NCBI GenBank assembly: GCA_947627735.1
Contig: CANQXG010000007.1
Location: 18,240 to 82,239, forward strand
DNA length: 64,000 bases
Direction: 5' to 3'
From: an uncultured Oscillospiraceae bacterium
Lineage (GTDB): Bacteria > Bacillota > Clostridia > Oscillospirales > Oscillospiraceae
This document shows positions 17,094 to 25,741 of the stretch, piece by piece. Position 1 is the first letter of the stretch; each line of letters starts with the position of its first letter. The notes under the pieces are model-generated. The model saw only the letters and a program-made list of their open reading frames with translations. It made no database searches and was not told the origin of the DNA. Both the position numbers and the translations under genes were made by a program.

Positions 17094-20000
17094 TCAGTGA
17101 GCCAGCTCCGAGCGCACCTCGAACTCCTGCTCCTGCCGGCGCTTGCGGTCGTGGGTGTAATACACCGTCACCGCCAGGGCGCACATCATGATAAGGAAGT
17201 GCAGGATGCAGCACCGGACCTCGGTCATGCCTGCCAGCGGGGTGTCGTTGTCAGCGATCTCCGCCTCCTCGTTCACCACGTAATCCTGCTGGGCGGCAGC
17301 CGCCTGGGAGGGCAGGCTGGCCAGGGGCACGCCTTCGTCGTCGATGTTCACCTCATCCTGGGGTCCCTCGGGCGCGTCGGGGCCGCCGGGGCCGGCAGGG
17401 TCATTGGGACCGGCGGGATCGGCGGGGCCGGCGGGATCGTCCGGGCCGCCGGGGTTGTCGGGGTTCACCGGCGCGGGCGGGGTGGGAGGATCGTCCGGGT
17501 CATCGGGGTCATCGGGGTCAGTGGGATCGGTGCCCGGGTCGGTGGGATCGGTGCCCGGATCGGTAGGATCGGTGCCCGGGTCGGTGGGATCGGTGCCCGG
17601 ATCGGTGGGATCAGTACCCGGATCGGTAGGATCAGTGCCCGGATCGGTAGGATCGGTGCCCGGATCGGTGGGATCAGTGCCCGGATCAGTGGGATCAGTG
17701 CCCGGATCGGTGGGCTCAGTGGGAGCAGTGCTGGTGTTCACCGCGAAGCTGGCGGTAAAGGTATAGGTCTTGCCGGCCCCGACGGTGATGCTCTGGCCCA
17801 GCGCGGCCTCAGCGCCCTCAACAGCTTCGCCCTCGTAGGTCCAGCTATCGAAGTGATAGCCGTCCTTCGCGCTGGCGGTGCTCTCAGCGGTCACCTCTTT
17901 GGTGGTTTCCTCACCCTCGAAGGTGAACTTCTCAAAGCTCGGGTCCACGGTGCCGTTTTCCTCAGCCACGTAGTAGATGACCGCCTCGTCCTTGTCGGGG
18001 GTCCCGTCGGGCTGCTTGCCGTCCTCGCCGCCGCCGATGTTGTCCAGGGTGTAGACCACGGTGATCTCCACGCCGTCCTTGGTCATCGTGCCTTCGGTGG
18101 TGCCTTCCGTGCTCACATAGATGTAGTTGTCACTGTCATTTTTGATAGCATCGGGGATTATCGTCTTGTTGTTGACATTGTAGCTCTCGCCCTCTGCAAA
18201 GACCTGAACGTAAGACTCCTTGATCGGCTCGTTGCTCTCGTTCACATACTTGACAGTGAGCACGCCCTCGCCTTCGCCGACCTCGGTCTTTTTCCAGCTG
18301 CCGGTGATGGTCACATCCGCGCCGTCGATCTCGCCGCTCTTGGCGTCCCAGCCCTCGAAGTTATAGACTGCGACCGTATCGCCGTTTTCATCCTTCTCGT
18401 AATAGACCGCGACATCCGGGGTCTTTACCGTATACGGCTGATGGTTCACATACTCGGTGTCGTCCACAGGCGCAGCCGGCACACCCTCGCCCTCGGGCAG
18501 GCCCGTGTATTCATAGGTCACATGATACTTGTCAAGCTCTTTCGCTTCATAGGTCCAGGAGCCGGTGTAAGTCACATCTTCCATGCCCATGACCTGATCG
18601 CCGCTGACGGTGTTGCCCTCAGCATCCTTCCAACCGTCGAAGGTCCACGTACCGGTCACATTGTGGTAATCATCTTCGGTGTTGATAGGCCCAGGCGCAG
18701 GCTCCACGTTGTAGTGCTGCTTCTCAGCATAGGTCTCGGTTTCGGGAACGTTCCAGCCCTCGGGCTTTGCTTCACTATTCAAGACATAGCTGACGGTGTG
18801 CTGATACTCGCTCTCCGCGTGGCTCTCCGTCAGCTCCCAGGTACCGGTGACCACAACGTCCTCGTTGTCTATCGTGCCGCCGTTATTGTCCCAGCCGGAG
18901 AATTTGTACTCCTTCAGCAGGTTGCCGTAATCGTCCAGCACCTGATAAACAGTATCCTTGGCCGGGGTTTCAGACACGGTGTAGGAAGCGCCCAGCTTGT
19001 ATTCCTTGTTGTCCACGGGCGCCGTCGGCAGAGGCTCGCTCTTCCCGCCAGGCTGCTCCTCGGGCAGGCCGGACCACTCATAGCGCACATTGTAGGTCTT
19101 TTCCCGATAGTGGGCAATGATCTCCACGTCCGCGCCGGCGATGTTGCCGCTGGTTGCCTCGCCCGTCACTTCGTACCTCTTGTAAATCCGGCCATCCTCA
19201 TCCGTGATGGTCTGAGGGATTTGCGCGGATACATCATAGGATTCACCGTAGGCAACTTCTTCCTCGTAAGGATTCTTGATGCTCGTGCCACTCTCGTCGT
19301 AAGGCTCCTTAATAGGCTGTCCATCTTCGTCCACATAGTGAACGGTGACCGTGCTCTCGCTCTTGATGGTATATGTACCATCGTAATGGTAGCAGCTCTG
19401 GGTAGAGGGAAGATAATCGTCGGCGCCGGCAGAATGAGCAAGTTTGCCGTTCGTCCACACGATATCATTTCTGTTGAACCCGGGCAGCTTCCAAATCGTA
19501 TTGTCCTTAAACTGGATCTCTTCTTTATGACTGTTGATATAGTCACCCACGCCATAAGTATCCGTGATGTATCCAGCATCACCGGAGGGAGTTTCGGACA
19601 AACCCTTTACCGCGGACCGGGGAATATCGATATAACCATACGTCACATATCCGTGATCGTTGTAGTCCTTCTTGAACCGCTCCAGCACGGCAGCGTTGTC
19701 GCTCTTCAGCTCCACGTACAGATATACTCTGACACTCCCGGTAACTCTTTCGACTGTGACAGTGAAGGTTTCGGTACGCTTCCCAACGAACCCAGTGGTA
19801 TAATCATTGACATCATATGTGTGGGTAATAGTCACTTTCCCGGGCTTAATCCCAGCCACAGTAGCCTTGTTCCAATCACCAGTCACAGTGGCAGTAGTAT
19901 CGTCACTGCTGCTCCACACGTGATTGAGTGAACCAATCGCACCGCCGCCGACCAATGGGATAGAATCGCCCTCATTAACACTAAGGTTGGTCGTCTGCTG

Positions 20001-20165
20001 CTCCGGGCCGAACCCGCCGCCGGCGATCGGATCGATGCCGTAGCTCTCGTCCGCGATCTCGGGACCCATGCCGCCCTCGGGAGCGCTCTCGACGACCGCA
20101 TCGCCGCCCTCGACCGTCTCGCCGTCGCCCTCCTCTACCTCGTCGGAGGAATGAATATTATTCAT
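17094..20165 (-). CDS. repeat-rich surface protein, body (frame-shifted from its signal peptide)
   Basis: A 1023-residue open frame carrying the body of a cell-surface protein. From the N-side: an Ig-like module (HVWSSSDDTTATVTGDWNKA), MucBP-like strands (VTVHYVDEDGQPIKEPY), and several InlB/SHIRT-like beta modules of the form Y..TYEYTGLPEGEG...FEGWDAKSGEI...GSW. A (PTDPGTD)9 stalk, an Asp/Pro/Gly-rich stretch and two PLA motifs (EGVPLASLP, DNDTPLAGM) follow. It ends in a C-terminal helix with a basic tail (CCILHFLIMMCALAV, HDRKRRQ). There is no signal peptide in this frame. The matching signal peptide lies at 20225-20515 in another frame, one base out. Restoring one base gives a continuous protein of 1140 residues. 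No LPXTG motif is seen. Confidence 0.85.
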   Translation of the reverse strand: MNNIHSSDEVEEGDGETVEGGDAVVESAPEGGMGPEIADESYGIDPIAGGGFGPEQQTTNLSVNEGDSIPLVGGGAIGSLNHVWSSSDDTTATVTGDWNKATVAGIKPGKVTITHTYDVNDYTTGFVGKRTETFTVTVERVTGSVRVYLYVELKSDNAAVLERFKKDYNDHGYVTYGYIDIPRSAVKGLSETPSGDAGYITDTYGVGDYINSHKEEIQFKDNTIWKLPGFNRNDIVWTNGKLAHSAGADDYLPSTQSCYHYDGTYTIKSESTVTVHYVDEDGQPIKEPYDESGTSIKNPYEEEVAYGESYDVSAQIPQTITDEDGRIYKRYEVTGEATSGNIAGADVEIIAHYREKTYNVRYEWSGLPEEQPGGKSEPLPTAPVDNKEYKLGASYTVSETPAKDTVYQVLDDYGNLLKEYKFSGWDNNGGTIDNEDVVVTGTWELTESHAESEYQHTVSYVLNSEAKPEGWNVPETETYAEKQHYNVEPAPGPINTEDDYHNVTGTWTFDGWKDAEGNTVSGDQVMGMEDVTYTGSWTYEAKELDKYHVTYEYTGLPEGEGVPAAPVDDTEYVNHQPYTVKTPDVAVYYEKDENGDTVAVYNFEGWDAKSGEIDGADVTITGSWKKTEVGEGEGVLTVKYVNESNEPIKESYVQVFAEGESYNVNNKTIIPDAIKNDSDNYIYVSTEGTTEGTMTKDGVEITVVYTLDNIGGGEDGKQPDGTPDKDEAVIYYVAEENGTVDPSFEKFTFEGEETTKEVTAESTASAKDGYHFDSWTYEGEAVEGAEAALGQSITVGAGKTYTFTASFAVNTSTAPTEPTDPGTDPTDPGTDPTDPGTDPTDPGTDPTDPGTDPTDPGTDPTDPGTDPTDPGTDPTDPGTDPTDPDDPDDPDDPPTPPAPVNPDNPGGPDDPAGPADPAGPNDPAGPGGPDAPEGPQDEVNIDDEGVPLASLPSQAAAAQQDYVVNEEAEIADNDTPLAGMTEVRCCILHFLIMMCALAVTVYYTHDRKRRQEQEFEVRSELAH
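17520..17716. repeat. 21-bp tandem repeats encoding (PTDPGTD)9
   Basis: Nine near-identical 21-bp units with mostly synonymous changes encode a Pro/Thr/Asp stalk before the membrane anchor. Such arrays readily change copy number. Confidence 0.9.
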
Positions 20166-20189
20166 TTCGTCCTGGGCGGCGGGATCGTC

Positions 20190-20251
20190 ACCCTGGGTGC
20201 CCTCTTGTGCACTCTCAGTGCCCTTTACTGCACTTTCTGTGCCTTTACTGC
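20190..20251 (-). repeat. three 21-bp units at a frameshift site
   Basis: Three diverged copies of a 21-bp unit (coding AVKGTES, AVKGTES, AQEGTQG when in frame). The first copy (20232-20251) is only 20 bp, lacking one G beside 20242-20243. That single missing base breaks the reading frame. Confidence 0.8.
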
Positions 20252-20515
20252 ATACTCACTGCCCTCGGGATCGGCGTTATCCGCGCCCGGCCCGTCGCCG
20301 GTCACGGTTTCGTCGATACCTATAATAGTATCGTCGTCGCCGTTCTCGATGACATCATCAGCCTCAGTCCCCTGAGGCTGCACCGCAGAGGCCTCTGCGG
20401 TCGCGCCCTGGTCCGCCGCGTCCTCGCCGCTGTCCGCCAGAGCGATCACGCCCAGGCTGTTGACCGCGAACAGGAGCACCAGCGCCAGTGCCAGCATCCT
20501 CTTCCACATCTTCAT
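20225..20515 (-). CDS. signal-peptide fragment of the surface protein
   Basis: A 96-residue frame: MKMWKRM, hydrophobic core LALALVLLFAVNSLGVIA and cleavage region ALADS, then an acidic low-complexity stretch ending in SEYAVKAQKVQ and a stop. GGAGGAAGAGCA precedes the ATG at 20515. As written it would yield only a secreted peptide. Its reading continues naturally into the large frame that starts near 20165 if one G is added in the first 21-bp repeat. It is therefore the N-terminus of the surface protein, either switched off by slippage, mutated, or affected by a sequencing error. Confidence 0.8.
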   Translation of the reverse strand: MKMWKRMLALALVLLFAVNSLGVIALADSGEDAADQGATAEASAVQPQGTEADDVIENGDDDTIIGIDETVTGDGPGADNADPEGSEYAVKAQKVQ

Positions 20516-20823
20516 TGCTCTTCCTCCAGTATCCTTAATTTTTCTTTTTTACACATCTTCTGCTGGGCCTTTCCCGGCCCTTTTGACTATTAAGACGGTT
20601 TTTAGCTCAATTTTGGCTCAAAAAATCGCATTTTGTAACCATTTTGTAACCTTTCCGCAGGAAAGTATCACGTTTCCCGCCCGATTTTGCCCCTATTTTA
20701 CCCCTATTTCCCGCCCCTGATCCCCGCCTCCCTCTCCCCCTCTCTGCCCCTTTGCAGCTCCGCTCTTCACACCCCTTCACACCCCTTCAAAGTCACCCAG
20801 AAAACATTTTTCCCCCTGGGTCG
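20516..20823. other. gene-free stretch
   Basis: Pyrimidine-rich on the plus strand, with AT-rich parts around 20530-20700. It lies between divergent transcription units and must hold the promoter of the minus-strand surface protein, but no convincing -35/-10 pair was found for it. No coding frame is credible. Confidence 0.5.
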
Positions 20824-20852
20824 TTGACGAACGCCCTCTTCGGCGATATAAT
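20824..20852 (+). promoter_or_regulatory. promoter of the membrane-protein/sigma/pilus operon
   Basis: TTGACG (20824-20829), 17-nt spacer, TATAAT (20847-20852). It would give a leader of about 160 nt before the ATG at 21023. Confidence 0.7.
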
Positions 20853-21022
20853 AGGATGAACTTTTGTCTTCCCCTCCTTTTTCCGCCGATTTCGGCCTGT
20901 TTCCAGGGATATTCATTAGTTTTCATAGTTTTTCATACATATTCATTACCATATTCACAGTTTATTCATTCTCATTTCAGACCGTTCACCCACTCTTCCA
21001 GCCCATTGAAAGGTGGATATTT

Positions 21023-21754
21023 ATGCCATTATCGCGAAAAAATGTGAATAATCCTACGCCCGTGCCGCCTATGGACCGTGGCCAGGCGGAGGAACTGTAC
21101 CAGCAGATCATGCCGGAGCTGGGCCTGGAGGCCAAAGACGAGAGCAGCCGCCGGACCTACCATACCTTCTCCGTGGTCCGCTATCGGACCCCCAAGGTGG
21201 TGAAGGTTTTGATCGTGGTGCTGGTGCTTATCATGACGCTGATGATGCTGATCTTCCCCTCCCCCGTGACCCGCATCAGCGTCAACTATGCCGACGCCAG
21301 CGAGGTGCTGGTGAACTTCAATAATGGTCCCCTGGGCTTTTTTAACCGGGTGACGGCCCTGCTCAACGGCATCCCCGTGGACCTGATCCACGGCGACGAC
21401 AGGAGCTACTCCGTGTCGCTGAAGAAAAACGGCGAGCTGTCCCTCATCTCCGAGAGTCCCGTTGGCATCTCTGACACCCAGACCGTCACCATCCAGGGCC
21501 TGGACGACGTGGCCCCCCAGGTGGTCCGCCACCTCCGGGACGGCGACGACATACATATATATTTTTCCGACAACGACTCCGGCGTGGATTGGGACGCCCT
21601 GTCCGTCACCGGCGCCGACGGCGAGCCGGTGGATTTTGACGTATTTCCCGACGAGGGCTACGTTTCCGTCCGCTTCCCGGAGGACGCCCTGACCCTCCAT
21701 GTCCCGGACAAGGCCGGCAACGCCCTGTCCGTGGTGGTGAATCTGGCGGGCTGA
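21023..21754 (+). CDS. single-pass membrane protein beside the sigma factor
   Basis: 243 residues: a charged cytoplasmic segment of about 65 residues (DRGQAEELYQQIMPELGLEA), one strong helix (VVKVLIVVLVLIMTLMMLIF), and an extracellular beta-rich domain with an Ig-like look (TVTIQGLDDVAPQV, DNDSGVDWDALSVTGADG). The ATG at 21023 is chosen for GAAAGGTGG upstream. The frame is open further upstream, but that part overlaps the promoter. Topology and its position just before a sigma factor gene resemble an anti-sigma factor, though no known anti-sigma domain is recognised, so this is an inference. Confidence 0.7.
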   Translation: MPLSRKNVNNPTPVPPMDRGQAEELYQQIMPELGLEAKDESSRRTYHTFSVVRYRTPKVVKVLIVVLVLIMTLMMLIFPSPVTRISVNYADASEVLVNFNNGPLGFFNRVTALLNGIPVDLIHGDDRSYSVSLKKNGELSLISESPVGISDTQTVTIQGLDDVAPQVVRHLRDGDDIHIYFSDNDSGVDWDALSVTGADGEPVDFDVFPDEGYVSVRFPEDALTLHVPDKAGNALSVVVNLAG

Positions 21755-21809
21755 GCGCCGCCAATTTCGACAGAAACTCCGGCCCTTGGGGCCGCGTGGG
21801 GTAAATGTG

Positions 21810-22403
21810 ATGGCCAAAGGCATGGATTACCGCTATTTTGAATATCTGGCGGGCCGTATCCGCGCGGGCGACAACGACGCCTTCACGGAGCTCTATGAGC
21901 AGACATACGACACCATGTACCGCTATGCCTACTATTTCCTGCAGGACCCGGACCAGGTCCTGGACGCGCTGCAGGAGATCTATATCGCCATATTCAAGAA
22001 CATCCACACCCTGAAGGTGGACCGGCTGCTGCCCTCCTGGATGCGGCAGATCGCCTACCACATCTGCTGCGACATGGCCGAGGAGCAGAAGCGGGACCGG
22101 GAGCGGTCCGTGGCTCTGACCACCGACGAGTACGACCTGCAGGACCACGTGGTCCACACCGAGGCCGACGCCTACCGGTCCGTGTACGACAAGGACACCC
22201 AGTTCCGGCTCCATGACGCGCTGCGCAAGTGCTCGTCCAAGGAGCGGCAGGCCTTCACGCTGTGGTATAAATTCGACCTGACCCCGGCGGAGATCGCCGA
22301 CTTCATGGACGTGAGCGTGGCCAGCGCCAAGCGCTATATCGCCTCGGCGCGGGCGACGCTGAGCAAGGAAACGGCCACCATCTCCGCCACGGTGAAGAGC
22401 TGA
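21810..22403 (+). CDS. ECF-type RNA polymerase sigma factor
   Basis: A 197-residue sigma-70-family protein. Region 2 is seen in DNDAFTELYEQTYDTMYRYA and the DPDQVLDALQEIYIAIFKNI helix. Region 4 has CSSKERQAFTLWYKFDLTPAEIA with the helix-turn-helix MDVSVASAKRYIASAR. Regions 1 and 3 are absent, as in ECF factors. The start at 21810 (MAKGMDYRYF) is weakly supported; 21822 is also possible. It lies between the membrane protein and the lipoprotein/pilus genes, and may control this cluster. Confidence 0.85.
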   Translation: MAKGMDYRYFEYLAGRIRAGDNDAFTELYEQTYDTMYRYAYYFLQDPDQVLDALQEIYIAIFKNIHTLKVDRLLPSWMRQIAYHICCDMAEEQKRDRERSVALTTDEYDLQDHVVHTEADAYRSVYDKDTQFRLHDALRKCSSKERQAFTLWYKFDLTPAEIADFMDVSVASAKRYIASARATLSKETATISATVKS

Positions 22404-22414
22404 GAGGCGGCGCC

Positions 22415-23365
22415 ATGACGAGATACAGGAAAATGCTGATCGTCTGCGCCGTCGCGCTGATGTGTCTGGCCGGATGCGGCGGCGGCAGCCCCCAGTCCGC
22501 CCAAACCCAGTCCCCCGCCCAGACCGCCCCGCAGAGCGGTCCCGCCCGGCCCAGCGAGCCGACGGTATATCTCCCCGAGGCCCCGGGCACGGATGTCATC
22601 GGCGCGGAGCCGCTGATCGTGGACGTGTCCAACGCCCGCCAGGGCTATGTGATGGCCCGCTACTCCGGCACCGCCGCCAAGGCCAACATCCAGCTCACCG
22701 GCGCCGACGGCATCACCTACAAATACTTCCTGCCCCCCTCCGAGGACTATGTGCCCCTGCCCCTCACCGGCGGCGACGGCAGCTACGCCGTGGACGGGTA
22801 TGAGAACATCGAGGGCACCCGCTACGCGGTGCTGTTCAAGGAGTCGCTGGACGTGACGCTGGACAGCGAATTTCTGCCCTACCTCTACCCCAACCAGTAC
22901 GTACTGTTCGACGAGGACACCGAGGCCGTGGCCGTGGCCGCCGATGCGGCCCGCTCCGCCGCGGACGATCTGGGGGCGGTGGAGGAGATATACCACTACG
23001 TGGTGGAGAACGTGGTCTACGACACGGAAAAGGCCGCCACGGTGACGGCGGGCTATCTGCCGGTGGTGGATGATACGCTCCATTCCGGCAAGGGCATATG
23101 CTTCGACTACGCCGCCCTCACCGCCGCCATGCTCCGCAGCCAGGACATCCCCACTCGGCTGGAGATCGGCTACGCCGGGGAGGCATACCACAGCTGGATC
23201 AGCGTGTACATCGAGGACGTGGGCTGGATCGACAAGCTCATCGAGTTCACCGGCGACGACTGGACCAGGATGGACCCCACCTTCGCCTCCTCCGGCGGCA
23301 GCAGCTCCGCCATCCTCAAGTACATCGGCGACGGGTCCAACTACAACCTGCAGCAACTGCACTGA
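22415..23365 (+). CDS. transglutaminase-like lipoprotein
   Basis: 316 residues. A lipoprotein signal ends in the lipobox LAGC (Cys21), followed by a Gln/Pro/Ser-rich tether, then a beta domain and a transglutaminase-like core. The catalytic triad is readable as Cys in GKGICFDYAAL (near 229), His in AYHSW (near 258) and Asp in RMDPTF (near 287). It would sit on the outer face of the membrane, acting as a protease, amidase or cross-linking enzyme. It is tightly packed between the sigma factor (12 bases) and the pilus-assembly gene, suggesting a role in maturing or anchoring the pilus-like structure. Confidence 0.85.
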   Translation: MTRYRKMLIVCAVALMCLAGCGGGSPQSAQTQSPAQTAPQSGPARPSEPTVYLPEAPGTDVIGAEPLIVDVSNARQGYVMARYSGTAAKANIQLTGADGITYKYFLPPSEDYVPLPLTGGDGSYAVDGYENIEGTRYAVLFKESLDVTLDSEFLPYLYPNQYVLFDEDTEAVAVAADAARSAADDLGAVEEIYHYVVENVVYDTEKAATVTAGYLPVVDDTLHSGKGICFDYAALTAAMLRSQDIPTRLEIGYAGEAYHSWISVYIEDVGWIDKLIEFTGDDWTRMDPTFASSGGSSSAILKYIGDGSNYNLQQLH

Positions 23366-23384
23366 CAAGAAAGGAAGCTTGCCA

Positions 23385-24422
23385 ATGAAACCGCTCACCA
23401 ACGCCGAGCTGTCCACCTTCTGCGGGCAGCTGGCCATGATCCTCCGGTCCGGCATCTCCGCGCTGGAGGGGCTGTCCATCATGGCGGAGGACGCCCCGGA
23501 GGGAGAGGGAAAGGCCCTGCTGCGCCAGATGCTGGAGCAGATGGAGACCGGCAGCGGCGTCGCTGACGCCGTGGAGGAGGCCGGCTGCTTCCCGGTGTAT
23601 ATGTGCAGCATGGTCCGGCTGGGGGAGCAGTCCGGCCAGCTGGACGACGTGATGGCCTCCCTGGCCGCCTACTACCGGCGGGAGGAGCAGCTGTCCCGGA
23701 GCATAAAAAGCGCCGTCACCTACCCCCTGGTGATGCTGGGGATGATGGTGGCGGTGATGCTGGTGCTGATCGTAAAGGTCCTGCCCGTGTTCAACCAGGT
23801 GTTCCAGCAGCTGGGCACCGGGCTTACCGGCGTGTCCGGGGCTATCCTGCGCATGGGCCAGGCCATGAACCGGTACAGCGTGGCGCTGGTGGCGGTGATC
23901 GCCGCGGCGGCGGCGCTGTGCCTGTATTTCTTCTGCACCCGGCGTGGCCGGGAGCAGATCCGGCGGTTCTCCTCCCGTTTCTTCGGCACGAAAAAGCTGT
24001 CCGAGCAGATCGCCTGCGCCCGCTTCGCCAGCGGCATGCACCTGGCCCTCCGCAGCGGACTGAACATCGACGAGAGCCTGGACACCGTGTCCCGGCTGGT
24101 GGAGCACCCCACGGTGGGCCAGAAGGTCCAGAACATCCGCCGGGCCGTGGCCGAGGGCGGCAGCCTTGCCGACGCCATCGACCAGGAGCAGATGTTCTCC
24201 GGGGTGTACGCCCGCATGGTCCGCATCGGCGTGAAGGCCGGCGCCGTGGACGAGGTGATGGACCAGATCGCCCGGCAGTACGACGACGACATCGAGCGGC
24301 GCATGTCCTCCCTCATCGCCAAGCTGGAACCCACGCTGGTGGCCATCCTGTCCGTGGCGGTGGGGATGATCCTGCTGAGCGTCATGCTCCCCCTGATGGG
24401 GATCATGTCCAACATTGGCTGA
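23385..24422 (+). CDS. type II secretion/type IV pilus inner-membrane protein (GspF/PilC family)
   Basis: 345 residues with two homologous T2SSF domains. The first is ELSTFCGQLAMILRSGISALEGL...MVRLGEQSGQLDDVM; the second is CARFASGMHLALRSGLNIDESL...MVRIGVKAGAVDEVM. Each is followed by hydrophobic helices (VMLGMMVAVMLVLIV; ILSVAVGMILLSVMLPLMG). This is the membrane platform on which pilus ATPases act. The start at 23385 follows AAGAAAGGAAG; the frame is open upstream only as a shadow of the lipoprotein gene. Length is slightly shorter than typical PilC, lacking the longer N-terminal extension. Confidence 0.92.
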   Translation: MKPLTNAELSTFCGQLAMILRSGISALEGLSIMAEDAPEGEGKALLRQMLEQMETGSGVADAVEEAGCFPVYMCSMVRLGEQSGQLDDVMASLAAYYRREEQLSRSIKSAVTYPLVMLGMMVAVMLVLIVKVLPVFNQVFQQLGTGLTGVSGAILRMGQAMNRYSVALVAVIAAAAALCLYFFCTRRGREQIRRFSSRFFGTKKLSEQIACARFASGMHLALRSGLNIDESLDTVSRLVEHPTVGQKVQNIRRAVAEGGSLADAIDQEQMFSGVYARMVRIGVKAGAVDEVMDQIARQYDDDIERRMSSLIAKLEPTLVAILSVAVGMILLSVMLPLMGIMSNIG

Positions 24423-24434
24423 GCGGGAGGGCGT

Positions 24435-24761
24435 ATGAACCGGTTCGAAAGACATCACGCCGGCCCGGGCCTGTGGAAAAAACTGGCCTCGGCGGCCTTC
24501 TTCCTGGGGGTGCTGGCCCTGTTCTGGATGGGGCTGGACAGCCTCTCCGGCGTCACCGCCCGCCAGGAGGCGGAGGGGCTGAAAAACTCCATCCTCCAGA
24601 GCGCCGTGCACTGCTATGCCCTGGAGGGGTTCTACCCCGACAGCCTGGACTACCTGCGGGAGCACTACGGCCTGACCTACGACACCGACAAGTACATCGT
24701 CGCCTATGAGATCATAGGCTCCAACCTGATGCCGGACGTGTCCGTCATCGCCAAGTCCTGA
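24435..24761 (+). CDS. pilus-cluster single-pass protein (108 aa)
   Basis: A short protein with one N-terminal helix (LASAAFFLGVLALFWMGL), then an amphipathic segment (ARQEAEGLKNSILQSAVHCYALEG) and a small globular end (FYPDSLDYLREHYGL, IVAYEIIGSN). The layout resembles a pseudopilin, but the usual Glu at position 5 of the helix is absent. It follows the GspF gene by 12 bases. It is probably a membrane-anchored structural part of the pilus-like machine; no family can be named confidently. Confidence 0.7.
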   Translation: MNRFERHHAGPGLWKKLASAAFFLGVLALFWMGLDSLSGVTARQEAEGLKNSILQSAVHCYALEGFYPDSLDYLREHYGLTYDTDKYIVAYEIIGSNLMPDVSVIAKS

Positions 24762-24774
24762 CGGGAGGCCAGCC

Positions 24775-25263
24775 ATGGGAAAGACCCGCTCCGGCCAGAG
24801 CCATACCACGGACCTGCTGTTCACGGTGGGGCTGTTCTGCCTGTTCGCCGCCGCCGCTTTCATCCTGGTGATGATCGGCATCGGCGCGTACCAGCATACT
24901 GTGGAGCAGATGCAGGATACCTACTCCACCCGCACCGCCGTCTCCTACGTGGCGGAGAAGCTCCGCCAGCACGACGAGAGCGGCGGCGTCAGCCTGGGCC
25001 AGGTGGAGGACTACCCTGCCCTGGTGCTCCTGGACGACGTGGACGGCACGCCCTACGTCACCTACATCTACTCCGACGGCGAGACCCTCTTTGAACTCAC
25101 CGTCCGGGAGGGCACCGCCGTCACCGCCAATCTGGGCGAACCCATCCTGGCGGTGAAGGACTTCACCATATCCGACGCCGGGAACGGCTTTTATGAATTT
25201 TCCGCCTCAGCCGCGGACGGGAGCACCGTCCGCTATCTGACTCACCCGCGCGCCGGCGCGTGA
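24775..25263 (+). CDS. DUF4860-like pilus-cluster protein (162 aa)
   Basis: One N-terminal helix (LLFTVGLFCLFAAAAFILVMI) after a short basic lead. The following helix (YQHTVEQMQDTYSTRTAVSYVAEKLRQHD) is typical of pseudopilin-like shafts, and a beta-rich head ends the protein. The pattern matches the DUF4860 group found in clostridial pilus-like loci. It starts 13 bases after the previous gene and lies within the same operon. Confidence 0.75.
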   Translation: MGKTRSGQSHTTDLLFTVGLFCLFAAAAFILVMIGIGAYQHTVEQMQDTYSTRTAVSYVAEKLRQHDESGGVSLGQVEDYPALVLLDDVDGTPYVTYIYSDGETLFELTVREGTAVTANLGEPILAVKDFTISDAGNGFYEFSASAADGSTVRYLTHPRAGA

Positions 25264-25300
25264 ACGGCTCCGACCGATCCGAACGAAAGGAGGGGACATT

Positions 25301-25741
25301 ATGGGCCAGGACAACAGCGCCCGCTCCAGCCTGTTTCTCATCGAGCTTATCATCGCCATACTGTTCTTCTCCCTGGGGGCAGCCGTGTGCGTGCAGGCCT
25401 TCGTGAAGGCCCACACCGTCAGCGCCCAGGCCCGGGATCTGGCCTTCGCCTCCTCCACCGTGTCCAGCGCCGCCAACGTGCTGCGCTGTTCGGACGCCTC
25501 CCCGGAGCAGTTCACGGCCTATTTCCCCGGGGCCGTCCAGGACGCAGACGGCGCGCTCTTCGTCTGCTATGGCGAGGACTTCGCCCCCTGCGGCGAGGAC
25601 GAGGCCGCCTATGTCCTGCGGGCGGAGACCGCCGCGGACGGCGCGGTCCGCGCCTGCCATATCACCATGGGCGGCCAGGCCGGCGTCATCTATGAGCTGG
25701 ACCTGCGATGGCCCGGACAGGAGGCGGCCCATGGACAGTAA
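25301..25741 (+). CDS. prepilin-like protein (146 aa)
   Basis: The N-terminus SSLFLIELIIAILFFSLGAAV is a class III/type IV prepilin signature with Glu at mature position 5 if cleavage falls between Ser and Leu. The canonical Gly before the cleavage site is replaced by Ser. The helix continues into a pilin shaft (QARDLAFASSTVSSAANVL), then a globular head with two cysteines. AAAGGAGG precedes the ATG. It overlaps the next gene by 11 bases. It is likely a minor or major subunit of the filament; no prepilin peptidase gene is visible in the window. Confidence 0.8.
   Translation: MGQDNSARSSLFLIELIIAILFFSLGAAVCVQAFVKAHTVSAQARDLAFASSTVSSAANVLRCSDASPEQFTAYFPGAVQDADGALFVCYGEDFAPCGEDEAAYVLRAETAADGAVRACHITMGGQAGVIYELDLRWPGQEAAHGQ

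Noticed and set aside
17520..17716. Regular 21-bp repeats as a possible CRISPR array
   Set aside because: The units are contiguous without unique spacers and encode an in-frame Pro/Thr/Asp stalk.
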